Origin: Maricaulis sp.
Lineage (GTDB): Bacteria > Pseudomonadota > Alphaproteobacteria > Caulobacterales > Maricaulaceae
DNA: 64,000 nt
Direction of reading: 5' to 3'
Assembly (NCBI RefSeq): GCF_017643475.1
Contig: NZ_JAEPNI010000002.1
Span: forward strand, 62,001-126,000
Part shown: positions 38,014 through 45,821 of the stretch, piece by piece
Position numbering within the stretch: position 1 is the first letter of the stretch
Layout: each line of letters begins with the position of its first letter
Notes under the pieces: generated by a model
What the model was told of the DNA's origin: nothing
Databases searched by the model: none
What the model saw: the letters and a program-made list of their open reading frames with translations, nothing else
Made by a program: the position numbers and the translations under genes

Positions 38014-38970
38014 CTAGAATTTCACGACGTCGACGTCTTCTTCCGTGGAGCGATTCACATTGGTGAAGAGCAGCAACGGAGCAGCGACGAAGATCGAGGA
38101 ATAGGTACCGATCAGGACACCCCAGATCATCGCGGCGGAGAAGCCCTGCAGCGTGGCTCCACCGATCAGGTAGAGGGCCAGCAGCGCCAGCAGCGTGGTC
38201 ACGGATGTCAGAATGGTCCGCGACAGCGTGTCATTGATCGACAGGTTGAGAACCTCCTCGACCGACAACTTCTTGTATGAGCGCAGATTCTCGCGGATCC
38301 GGTCATAGACGACGACGGTATCGTTCATCGAGTAACCGACAATCGTCAAAATGGCTGCGACCGTGGCAAGGTCGAACGTCATCTGGGTGATCGAGAAGAA
38401 CCCGATCGTGGCGATGACGTCGTGTGTCAGGGCCACGATGGCGCCAACCGAATACTGCCACTCGAAGCGGAACCAGATATAGATCAGCATGAAGAAGAGC
38501 GCGACCACGATCGCGGTGACACCCTTGACCACCAGCTCGCCGGAAACGGCGCCACCAACGGTCGCTGTACCCAGGATCTGGGCATCTTCAATGCCAGCTT
38601 CCAGGCCAGCACGAAGATCCAGAACTGCCTGGTTCTGGGCCTCTTCACCTTCAAGCCCCTCACCTTCCTGGAGCGGCATGGTCACCAGTACGGAGCGACG
38701 CTCACCGGCGGCGGCAACCGACGCCTGGATCTTGGACTCGCCCAGCCCGAGACTGTCGGCCACAGCACGGATGTCCTCGACCGGCAGGGCAGTTTCAACG
38801 TCCGCCTGAACACCACCGCGGAAATCGATACCGAAATTGATCCCCATCACACCGAATGCAGCCAGTGACCCGATCATCAGGAAAATCGAAACGCCCAACG
38901 CCACCATACGGTTGCGAATAAAGGGAATGGTCGTTCCGGACGGCAGGAATTTAACAAGAGCAAAAGACAT
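38014..38970 (-). CDS. secF: protein translocase subunit SecF
   Basis: SecF works with SecD, using the proton gradient to pull proteins through SecYEG from the periplasmic side. 318 residues with six transmembrane segments and a periplasmic domain between the first two. Signatures are NFGIDFRGG, VGYSMNDTVVVYDRIRENLR and SINDTLSRTILTS. It follows secD by 15 bases in one leftward operon with yajC. Confidence 0.95.
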   Translation of the reverse strand: MSFALVKFLPSGTTIPFIRNRMVALGVSIFLMIGSLAAFGVMGINFGIDFRGGVQADVETALPVEDIRAVADSLGLGESKIQASVAAAGERRSVLVTMPLQEGEGLEGEEAQNQAVLDLRAGLEAGIEDAQILGTATVGGAVSGELVVKGVTAIVVALFFMLIYIWFRFEWQYSVGAIVALTHDVIATIGFFSITQMTFDLATVAAILTIVGYSMNDTVVVYDRIRENLRSYKKLSVEEVLNLSINDTLSRTILTSVTTLLALLALYLIGGATLQGFSAAMIWGVLIGTYSSIFVAAPLLLFTNVNRSTEEDVDVVKF

Positions 38971-38985
38971 GTCGTGACCCTCCCC

Positions 38986-40644
38986 TTAAACCGGCAGTTT
39001 CTGCGGCTTGGTTGCACGCAACCAGACAACCGCAAGCAGGCGGGAGAAAACAAAGGCCGTGAAGACCGAGGTGATAATACCGATGCCCAGGGTAACCGCG
39101 AAACCGCGGACCGGGCCGGCACCGAGCATGAACAGAACGCCTGCGGCGATCAGCGTCGTGATATTGGCATCAAGAATGGCCGCCAGGGCCCGTTGATAGC
39201 CCGTCTCGATCGACTTGGCCGGTTTGGAGTTCGGCTTACGCGATTCCTCTCGGATGCGCTCATAGATCAGGACGTTGGCGTCAACCGCCATACCAATGGT
39301 CAGAATGATGCCGGCGATACCCGGCAGGGTCAGCGTTGCCCCAAGTCCGGACAACCCGCCCAGGATCAACACCACATTGACCAGCAGGGCCAGCGTGGAG
39401 AAGAGGCCAAGAATGCCATAGGCCGCGACCATGAAGACAATCACGAGGCCAAAACCGATCATCACGGCCAGGCGGCCGCTCTCGATCTGGTCCGCACCGA
39501 GGCTCGGCGTCACATTGCGCTGCTCGACCGGTGTCAGCGACGCCGGAAGTGCACCGGCGTTCAACAGGATCACAAGGTTCGTAGCCGACTCGTAGGTGTA
39601 ACCGCCACCGATCACACCGGAACCGGACAGGATCGGCTCATTGATGCGCGGCGAGGAGATCACCTCACCATCCAGTACAATAGCAAACCGGCGACCGCGA
39701 TTTTGCTGGGTCAACTCACCGAAAACCAGTGAACCCTGCGTATCGAGGCGGAAGCCGACAACCGGGCCGACATAGTTGGGGTGGGTGGTGACACTGGCAT
39801 TGGCAAGATTATCGCCGGTCAGCGTTGCGCGGCTGTGAACAACCACAAAACCACCGCCGTCACTGGAGGCGACCGGGAAAACCGCGCGCCCCGGGGGAAC
39901 CCGGGCCTGCCCGTCGATACCCGGATCGATGGTTTCATCCACCAGGTGGAAACTCATGGACGCAGAAGCGCCAACCAGTTCAATGATCGCACGCGGGTCA
40001 TCGGCACCGGGGACCTGAACCAGCACCCGGCTGTCGCCCTGACGAACGATGGTCGGGTCTGTCGTGCCCATGCCGTCCAGGCGACGGCGGATAACTTCAA
40101 TCGACTGCTGAACCGTACGGCTCTCAATGGCGGCGTATTGCTCGTCAGTGATCCGAGCGCGCACCACATTGGGCTCGTCAGCCCCACCGCTGACCACTTC
40201 CAGGGTTTGGTCGATCGAGAATGCGCCCGGCTGCTGGTCGACCGGTTCGGACAGATCCTGCATGCGTTGCAGAGCGGTGTCGCGATCCTCGGCCTGGACC
40301 GTCATGGCCACGACCTCATCGCCGATCACGGCTACAGAACGGTAGATGCGGCGTCCATCGACACGCAGCGCCTGCTCGACATCGGAACGCAATGCCTCGA
40401 GCTGCTGATCGCGGACTTCAGCCATATTGACCTGGAAGACGATGTGGGAACCGCCCTGCAGATCGAGACCGAGATTAACCGAACTGCTTGGAATATAGCG
40501 CCAGACGCCCTGGGCTTCGTATTCGCCCGCATCATTCAGCTGATACCGTTGTTCATACGGCACGACATTGGGCACGGAAAACAGGACGCCCAAAAGGACG
40601 ACCAGCAAAATCGTGATGAGTTTCGAAGGCCCGAAGTGCATCAT
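38986..40644 (-). CDS. secD: protein translocase subunit SecD
   Basis: 552 residues; the partner of SecF. After an N-terminal membrane segment there is a large periplasmic domain (P1 region) beginning NLGLDLQGGSHIVFQV, then five transmembrane segments with GMAVDANVLIYERIREE and NITTLIAAGVLF. The usual family length is 500-620. It lies between yajC and secF, the normal order. Confidence 0.95.
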   Translation of the reverse strand: MMHFGPSKLITILLVVLLGVLFSVPNVVPYEQRYQLNDAGEYEAQGVWRYIPSSSVNLGLDLQGGSHIVFQVNMAEVRDQQLEALRSDVEQALRVDGRRIYRSVAVIGDEVVAMTVQAEDRDTALQRMQDLSEPVDQQPGAFSIDQTLEVVSGGADEPNVVRARITDEQYAAIESRTVQQSIEVIRRRLDGMGTTDPTIVRQGDSRVLVQVPGADDPRAIIELVGASASMSFHLVDETIDPGIDGQARVPPGRAVFPVASSDGGGFVVVHSRATLTGDNLANASVTTHPNYVGPVVGFRLDTQGSLVFGELTQQNRGRRFAIVLDGEVISSPRINEPILSGSGVIGGGYTYESATNLVILLNAGALPASLTPVEQRNVTPSLGADQIESGRLAVMIGFGLVIVFMVAAYGILGLFSTLALLVNVVLILGGLSGLGATLTLPGIAGIILTIGMAVDANVLIYERIREESRKPNSKPAKSIETGYQRALAAILDANITTLIAAGVLFMLGAGPVRGFAVTLGIGIITSVFTAFVFSRLLAVVWLRATKPQKLPV

Positions 40645-40670
40645 GGCGGACTATCCAATATTCTGGGAAA

Positions 40671-40973
40671 TCAGGACTTTTCGGCGTCGTTCGCAGCAGC
40701 CGGAGCGGTGCGATTGCGGACGTCGAGAACGGTCGACTTGACCACCTTGACCTTGACGCCTTCGCCAACATCCAGGGTGACTTCGCCCTCAGCAACCTTG
40801 GTCACCTTGCCGATCATACCGCCCTGCGTCACGACCTCATCACCCTTCTTCAGGCTTTCCAGCAAAGCCTGGTGCTCTTTCTGGCGCTTCTGCTGCGGAC
40901 GGATCATGAAGAAGTAGAGGACCGCAATCATCAGGCCGAACATGATGATTGTTTGCGTCATTTCCGGTGTCAT
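40671..40973 (-). CDS. yajC: preprotein translocase accessory subunit YajC
   Basis: 100 residues with one transmembrane segment and the motif FFMIRPQQKRQKEHQ, then a small beta domain (GDEVVTQGGMIGKV). YajC is a companion of SecDF. It is the first gene of the yajC-secD-secF operon, with 147 bases of upstream DNA that probably hold the promoter. Confidence 0.94.
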   Translation of the reverse strand: MTPEMTQTIIMFGLMIAVLYFFMIRPQQKRQKEHQALLESLKKGDEVVTQGGMIGKVTKVAEGEVTLDVGEGVKVKVVKSTVLDVRNRTAPAAANDAEKS

Positions 40974-41120
40974 TTGAGCGTAAGCTCCCGCTATTGTCTG
41001 CTGCCGGACAGAATCCGGCCCAAAAGAAGTTGGCCGGGACTATATCGGTGTCCCGGACACTTGCAACAAGGCCAAGCGGTTATTGATTTTCGTTCATCAG
41101 CGTCACGGCGCTTTTTGGCA

Positions 41121-42041
41121 TCAGCGCAGATGCGCCATCGGGTCTTCCGGATTCACGCCGCGTCTGATCTCGAAATGAAGCTGCGGACTGTCCACTGTGC
41201 CGGTTGAACCGGCGCGCGCGATCACCTGGCCACGCTCGACCTGGTCACTCTCGCGCACCAGCAACTGGCTGTTATGCGCATAGGCAGTAACATAGCCATT
41301 AGAGTGACGGATCAGCACCAGCTGACCATAACCATCCAGCTCACCACCCGCGTAAACGACCTGGCCGGCTGCAGACGCCCGCACCTCGGCACCGTGGCGA
41401 ACCTCGATATTGATACCGTCATTGCGACCGCCCTCAGACGTGCGGCCGAAGCTGGAAATCACCCGGCCACGGATCGGCCAGTCAAAGCGCGGGGCATTGG
41501 CGGCCGGCTCGGACCGTTCAACACGGGCGTTGCGGGTATTGCGTGAGGTATTGCTGGTGGAACGCGTGCTGGACGCAGAGACATTGCTGGCACGGGCACC
41601 AATCGGCAAACGGATCTGTTGACCGACTTCCAGCTCGTAGGGTGCACCGATGCCATTGTGGCTGGCCAGTTGCTGGAAGGGAATATTGTAGCGAAGGCCA
41701 ATACGGTAAAGGTTCTCGCCCCGCTGTACGACATGCACAGGCGGGCGCGGCATATCCAGGCGCTGGCCAACCCGCAGCGTATAGGGGCGGTTCAGGCCAT
41801 TGGCCTCGGCCAACTCGCGCATGGGGACACCGCAATGCTCGGCCACCTCGGACAATGTATCGCCCCCGCGCACCTCATAGCCATTGCGACAATCGCGGCG
41901 CACCACGGCACCGGACGCCGTCGTATAGGGCGAGGCATTGCGATACTGGACCCGTGCCGGCTCACGAATGCTGGTCGCCGCACAAGCCGACAGGCTGGCG
42001 CTCAGCGCAGCAAAAAGGCTTATGACAACGGGCAGACGCAT
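41121..42041 (-). CDS. nlpD: NlpD-like lipoprotein: two LysM domains and a degenerate LytM domain
   Basis: 306 residues. The lipoprotein signal ends at SLSAC. Two LysM domains bind peptidoglycan (YEVRGGDTLSEVAEHC.. at about 60-103 and HVVQRGENLYRIGLRY.. at about 108-150), followed by a Ser/Arg/Asn linker and an M23/LytM domain. Of the M23 zinc ligands, HxxxD is replaced (GRNDGINI) while LHFEIRRG is kept, so it should lack hydrolase activity, like E. coli NlpD, which activates amidases during cell separation. The symbol is by similarity of architecture. A TTAA-N7-TTAT site lies 55 bases upstream. Confidence 0.87.
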   Translation of the reverse strand: MRLPVVISLFAALSASLSACAATSIREPARVQYRNASPYTTASGAVVRRDCRNGYEVRGGDTLSEVAEHCGVPMRELAEANGLNRPYTLRVGQRLDMPRPPVHVVQRGENLYRIGLRYNIPFQQLASHNGIGAPYELEVGQQIRLPIGARASNVSASSTRSTSNTSRNTRNARVERSEPAANAPRFDWPIRGRVISSFGRTSEGGRNDGINIEVRHGAEVRASAAGQVVYAGGELDGYGQLVLIRHSNGYVTAYAHNSQLLVRESDQVERGQVIARAGSTGTVDSPQLHFEIRRGVNPEDPMAHLR

Positions 42042-42095
42042 GGGTTCGGACGGATCTCCGGATGAACAGTTACAGCCCATCAAGCCAGAGAAGTT

Positions 42096-42110
42096 TTAAC
42101 CAGCGGTTAT
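42096..42110. promoter_or_regulatory. possible CtrA site upstream of the nlpD-like gene
   Basis: TTAA-CCAGCGG-TTAT differs in one base from the CtrA full site TTAA-N7-TTAA. It is also an imperfect palindrome (TAACC-agc-GGTTA). It lies 55 bases before a gene expected to work in cell division, where CtrA control would make sense, but a single near-match is weak evidence. Confidence 0.35.
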
Positions 42111-42167
42111 CCATAGGCAGGAAAGCGCGTTGTGATTCGAATATTGAATCACCGGCTACACCCTGGC

Positions 42168-42809
42168 TCACATCGCCTTGGCGACGCCCTTTACCAGCGG
42201 CACGAAACGCACCGTCATCAGATCCGTCTCAGTAATCTGACCGTCCTGTTTGTCGTAACGCACAAGGATCTGCTCCTTGTCACGATCCACAGGCGCGACG
42301 GCGATGCCACCATCCTTGAGCTGTTCCAGGATCCTGTCCGGGCGTTTGGGCGCCGAAGCGGTCAGGATGATGCGATCAAAGGGCGCCTGTTCCGGCCAGC
42401 CCAGCGAGCCGTCACCGATGCGTGTGACGATATTGTTGATGCCCTGCCCGTGGAACCGTTCCTCGGCGATCTTTGAGAGGGTGCGATAGCGCTCGACCGA
42501 ATAGACACGCCTTGCCAGCTTGGAGAGAATGGCGGCCTGGTAGCCCGACCCGGTCCCGATCTCGAGCACCTTGTCGCGGTCGCCGATCTTCAGGGCCTGG
42601 GTCATCAGACCGACGATCAGCGGTTGGGAGATCGTCTGGCCACAGTCAATCGGCAGCGGCCGGTCATCAAAGGCCTGGTCGGAGAAACGCTCCGGAACGA
42701 AAACCTCGCGCGGTGTCCGCTCCATCGCCGCCAGAACAGCCATATCCGTCACCCCGCCACCGCGCAGCGACATCACCAGCTGGATCATCCGGGGATCAGG
42801 AAACGACAT
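42168..42809 (-). CDS. pcm: protein-L-isoaspartate O-methyltransferase
   Basis: Methylates abnormal L-isoaspartyl residues with SAM so that they can be repaired. 213 residues, usual size. Signatures are REVFVP, QTISQPLIVGLMT (isoaspartyl-binding), and the SAM motif VLEIGTGSGYQAAIL. Continuing as surE-pcm (19 bases apart, same strand), it is the classic pairing of two stationary-phase survival genes. Confidence 0.95.
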   Translation of the reverse strand: MSFPDPRMIQLVMSLRGGGVTDMAVLAAMERTPREVFVPERFSDQAFDDRPLPIDCGQTISQPLIVGLMTQALKIGDRDKVLEIGTGSGYQAAILSKLARRVYSVERYRTLSKIAEERFHGQGINNIVTRIGDGSLGWPEQAPFDRIILTASAPKRPDRILEQLKDGGIAVAPVDRDKEQILVRYDKQDGQITETDLMTVRFVPLVKGVAKAM

Positions 42810-42827
42810 CGACCAGCCTTCTCAGCG

Positions 42828-43622
42828 TCAGGATTTGGGCGGCACGCCACCCAGCATGCTCTTCAGATTGCCGAGAGTCTCGCCGTGTGTCAGGTCCATG
42901 TGAAGCGGCGTGACCGAGATCTTGCCGTCATAGATGGCTTTCAGATCGACACCCTCCGGCGGGTTGGACAGCTTGCCGTGGAAATCCAGCCAGTAATAGT
43001 CGACCCCGCGCGGGTCCGTGCGTTTCTTGGCATGCAATATGTGCTGGTCGCGCTGACCCTGACGGGTCACCTCGACCTCGGTGACATCATCCGGCGGGCA
43101 ATCCGGGAAATTGACGTTGATCAGCACGTGTTCCGGCCATTTCAGGTCGAACAGGCGGCGCAGGATGGGCGCGGCATAGGTCTCGGCGGTTTCCCAGTGG
43201 ATCGTTGAATCGATCTTGAATCCATAGGCCTGGCTCAACGCCACGGACGGAATGCCCAGCTGCATGCCCTGCATGGCACCGGCCACCGTACCGGAGAACG
43301 TCACATCCTCCGCGATGTTCTGACCACGATTGACGCCCGACAGGACCAGGTCCGGCTGGCGATCCGGGATCAGGTCCTGGATGCCCATCAGCACACAATC
43401 CGTCGGCGTACCGGTGACCGAGAAACGCCGTTCATCCCACTGACGTACCCGCAAGGGCTGGTGCAAGGTCAGCGAACGCCCTGCCCCGGACTGCTCCTCG
43501 TGCGGCGCCACGATCCAGATATCATCGGACAGCTCGCGGGCGATCTTCTCCAGCGATTTCAGGCCATGGGCGCGGATACCATCATCATTGGTCAGCAGAA
43601 TGCGGGGATTTTCAGGGATCAT
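42828..43622 (-). CDS. surE: 5'/3'-nucleotidase SurE
   Basis: A metal-dependent nucleoside-5'/3'-monophosphate phosphatase. 264 residues. Active-site signatures are [14 protein letters not shown] (metal-binding Asp-Asp), [15 protein letters not shown] and [26 protein letters not shown]. It is first in the surE-pcm pair. On its upstream side the conserved neighbour serS has been pushed away by a toxin-antitoxin pair and other accessory genes. Confidence 0.96.
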   Translation of the reverse strand: MIPENPRILLTNDDGIRAHGLKSLEKIARELSDDIWIVAPHEEQSGAGRSLTLHQPLRVRQWDERRFSVTGTPTDCVLMGIQDLIPDRQPDLVLSGVNRGQNIAEDVTFSGTVAGAMQGMQLGIPSVALSQAYGFKIDSTIHWETAETYAAPILRRLFDLKWPEHVLINVNFPDCPPDDVTEVEVTRQGQRDQHILHAKKRTDPRGVDYYWLDFHGKLSNPPEGVDLKAIYDGKISVTPLHMDLTHGETLGNLKSMLGGVPPKS

Positions 43623-43697
43623 GGCAGCCTCGTCGATTGTCTGGGACTGGTTCTAGACCAATTTGTCCGCCTGGCCATCGCATCGCCTGCGGAAAAC

Positions 43698-43725
43698 TTG
43701 TTGGCTCTCCGGCTTGTGATATCAT
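43698..43725 (+). promoter_or_regulatory. predicted promoter of the toxin-antitoxin pair
   Basis: A TTGTTG -35-like element, 16 bases, then TATCAT as -10. It is positioned about 30-60 bases before the antitoxin ATG, and the -10 overlaps the palindromes described next. Prediction by eye only. Confidence 0.45.
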
Positions 43726-43738
43726 GATACATCATGAT
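43717..43738 (+). promoter_or_regulatory. operator palindromes for toxin-antitoxin autoregulation
   Basis: Two copies of the perfect palindrome ATCATGAT (43721-43728 and 43731-43738) start ten bases apart, one helical turn. An overlapping TGATATCA lies at 43718-43724. They end 18 bases before the antitoxin ATG and overlap the -10. Such an arrangement suits cooperative binding by a ribbon-helix-helix antitoxin. Confidence 0.7.
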
Positions 43739-43756
43739 GGAACTCACGAGGTCAGC

Positions 43757-43984
43757 ATGACAGTCCAGCGAGAGAAGTTTGCAACCCAGCTCGATAGCGC
43801 CTTGCTGGCGGAGTTGCGCGACCTAGCAAAGGCCGAGGGGCGACAGATCCAGACGCTTGTCGAAGAAGCTGTCGCCTCGATGCTCGAAAAAAAGCGTGCG
43901 GGTTCAAAGCGCGACCGTGCCATGGCCCTGCATGAGAAATCCATGGCCAAGTACGACGCACTTTACAAAAAGCTGGCCGAGTGA
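43757..43984 (+). CDS. antitoxin of Doc-type toxin-antitoxin pair, ribbon-helix-helix
   Basis: 75 residues. The N-terminal strand and helices (KFATQLDSALLAELRDLAKAEGRQIQTLVEEAV) fit a ribbon-helix-helix DNA-binding domain. The basic, helical C-terminus (KSMAKYDALYKKLAE) would wrap the toxin. The ATG at 43757 has GAGG seven bases upstream. The stop overlaps the toxin start (TGATG), so translation is coupled. It should repress its own promoter through the ATCATGAT palindromes and neutralise the Doc-like toxin. Confidence 0.82.
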   Translation: MTVQREKFATQLDSALLAELRDLAKAEGRQIQTLVEEAVASMLEKKRAGSKRDRAMALHEKSMAKYDALYKKLAE

Positions 43985-44364
43985 TGCGGGACTATCTCGA
44001 GGTCGAACTGGTCCTCGAAATCCACGCGGCCCAGATCGCTCGGTTTGGAGGCGCCAGGGGATTGCGTGACCCGGGTCAGCTTGAAGCCGCGCTACACCGC
44101 CCGCAGACCGGATATTATCGCGACATCATCGAGGAGGCCGCCGCACTCTGGGAAAGCCTGTCGCAGAACAACCCGTTTGTTGACGGAAACAAGCGCACCG
44201 CATTCGCCGCCATGGACATTTTTCTGGGGCTCAACGGCTATGAACTGACTGCCGATGTGGAGACAGCAATCACCTTCATTCTCGACCTCTACGAAACCGG
44301 CACATTCAGCTTCGAGAAACTTGAGCCCTGGCTGCGCGAACACGTGGTTTTGCCGGCCGAATAA
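43984..44364 (+). CDS. doc: Doc/Fic family toxin with substituted motif histidine
   Basis: 126 residues of the death-on-curing branch of the Fic fold. Doc phosphorylates elongation factor Tu and halts translation. The motif region is NNPFVDGNKRTAFAAMDIFLGLNG: the phosphate-binding DGNKR part is intact, but the position of the catalytic His (HxFxxxNKR) is Asn63. Mutating that His in Doc is known to abolish toxicity, so this copy may be inactive or work differently. ATG 43984 overlaps the antitoxin stop; GTG 43981 is an alternative. Confidence 0.85.
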   Translation: MRDYLEVELVLEIHAAQIARFGGARGLRDPGQLEAALHRPQTGYYRDIIEEAAALWESLSQNNPFVDGNKRTAFAAMDIFLGLNGYELTADVETAITFILDLYETGTFSFEKLEPWLREHVVLPAE

Positions 44365-44432
44365 GCTGTCTGCTCCTTAACTTGCTGCCTTCCCCAAGTC
44401 TGCGCCCATACTGGCGACAAAGGGAGAAGATC

Positions 44433-44786
44433 ATGACTATCCAGCGGTTCCCCGGTTCAGTTCCGGGGCGGTCCCGCATCGTCGTTCATAACGGCCTCGT
44501 CTACACCGTGGCCACGGCCGCCTCGGACAGCGAGGACATTGCCGAACAGATCCGACTGTGTCTGGCTTATCTGGACAAACATCTGCACGAAGCGGGCACC
44601 GATCGCTCCGGGCTCCTGTAGGTCACCGTCTACCTCTCCGACATGAGACAAAAGCCGGTCTTCGACGCAATCTGGCGAGACTGGATCGGCGGCCGGGAGA
44701 ACTGGCCTCAACGGGCCTGTGTGGGCGCGCAACTGGCAGGGTCTGACCTGGTGGAGATCGTGGCTGTGGCGGCGGTGGCGGATTAG
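44433..44786 (+). pseudogene. RidA/YjgF-family gene interrupted by an in-frame amber codon
   Basis: ATG at 44433 with GGGAG upstream. The frame runs 62 codons (MTIQRFPGSVPGRSRIVVHN.. to TDRSGLL), meets TAG at 44619-44621, and continues in the same frame for 54 codons (VTVYLSDM.. WPQRACVGAQLAGSDLVEIV) to a second TAG at 44784-44786. The two halves make one complete 117-residue RidA-like protein. The residue before the VTVYLSDM strand is typically Gln in relatives I recall, so CAG to TAG is the likely change. RidA proteins deaminate reactive enamine/imine intermediates; this subgroup is uncharacterised. Confidence 0.85.
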
Positions 44787-44898
44787 CGGGTTTCGCAATC
44801 GGTCCCGTCATCCTCCGGACAAGTCGGGGATGACGAGAGCGGCATTTCCGGAATTCAAGTCAAAGCGTGACTGCAACCCCATGCCCCACATCTAGCCG

Positions 44899-45819
44899 TT
44901 ATGCGAGTTCCAAGCGACGATCACTTAGAAGAACGTCGCCCCCCGCAGCCCGGAATTCCTCCACCGTCACTACCGTCTCCGCCACCGCCTCTCCAGATGG
45001 GCAAGAGCTACAACGGTAGTGAACCAACGGTGATGGGCGGTTCTTCAGATATTTTTGAAAACTTGACCCTTGTGCGGAAGACGTGCGCTCAACGCGCGAG
45101 AGGCGTGGATAGATGAATTCTTCCCCCATCAACGTCGAAACGCGCTGCTCCAACGCATCGCCGCCCTCGTTAGCCAAGTCGTGCCATTCATCCGGCTCCG
45201 CGATCGCCAACACCACCGCTTGACGGTTCGGTGAAGTTAATGAAACGACGCCATCAAGCCCTTGATCGGTATCCGATACAACCACAAGAATTGGCAGAGT
45301 GTCTTCCCCATCGGTGCACTTCAAAAGATGAATTTCACCCTCAATGAGATAGCTCTCGGGATCATTCTCGCTCCGCTCTGACGCACCATGCATCAGCCGG
45401 GTCGAGCGCGGCGCGTCGGCCAGCACAGCAACACCGTTCCCCTCCCGCTCAGGCGCCCCACGCAGCAACCAGATCGAGCGCGGCATCCCGGCAAGCACAC
45501 CCACGCCGATCGCGCCCCAGACTGCCCAGGCAGCCTCGATTGGCCAGACCTGCCAGGCAGCGTAGCCGGCGACGGCAAACAGGAAGAATTCGATCAACAG
45601 GCGGATCGGGCCCGGGGTCGGGATGATGACGTGTTTCTTGTCACCGCGGGTAGAGAACACCGCTGGCAGAGCCACGAGCCCGACGAGCGCTATCGCGGCG
45701 CCCGACCAGCCATAGACTGCAAATACGGCCCACGGTCCGGCAATCCAAGCGACAAGTTCGAGGATGAAGCGGGTCAGGGACGAAACGATATTGTCCCGGT
45801 TACCCAGACCCGCCACCAT
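44899..45819 (-). CDS. DUF2568-like membrane protein with long C-terminal extension
   Basis: 306 residues. The first ~115 have four transmembrane segments in the DUF2568 pattern (LTRFILELVAW, PAVFSTRGD.., PGPIRLLIEFFLFAVAGY). After an imperfect duplication (PRSIWLLRGAPEREGN / PRSTRLMHGASERSEN), ~165 soluble residues of unknown type follow, less GC-rich, with a CSSC pair near the end. This looks like a normal short protein extended by fusion at a repeat. The ATG at 45819 lies two bases after the serS stop, so it is probably in the serS transcript. Confidence 0.7.
   Translation of the reverse strand: MVAGLGNRDNIVSSLTRFILELVAWIAGPWAVFAVYGWSGAAIALVGLVALPAVFSTRGDKKHVIIPTPGPIRLLIEFFLFAVAGYAAWQVWPIEAAWAVWGAIGVGVLAGMPRSIWLLRGAPEREGNGVAVLADAPRSTRLMHGASERSENDPESYLIEGEIHLLKCTDGEDTLPILVVVSDTDQGLDGVVSLTSPNRQAVVLAIAEPDEWHDLANEGGDALEQRVSTLMGEEFIYPRLSRVERTSSAQGSSFQKYLKNRPSPLVHYRCSSCPSGEAVAETVVTVEEFRAAGGDVLLSDRRLELA
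45364..45486 (-). repeat. imperfect 51-bp duplication inside the DUF2568-like gene
   Basis: 45364-45414 and 45436-45486 are 36/51 identical without gaps and in the same frame, separated by 21 bases. The duplication marks the junction between the family domain and the unrelated extension. Confidence 0.7.
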
Positions 45820-45821
45820 GA

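Noticed and set aside
44447..44463. Cluster of three GTTC words near the RidA start, as a LexA box
   Set aside because: The spacings are N4 and N9, not N7, and they lie within coding sequence.
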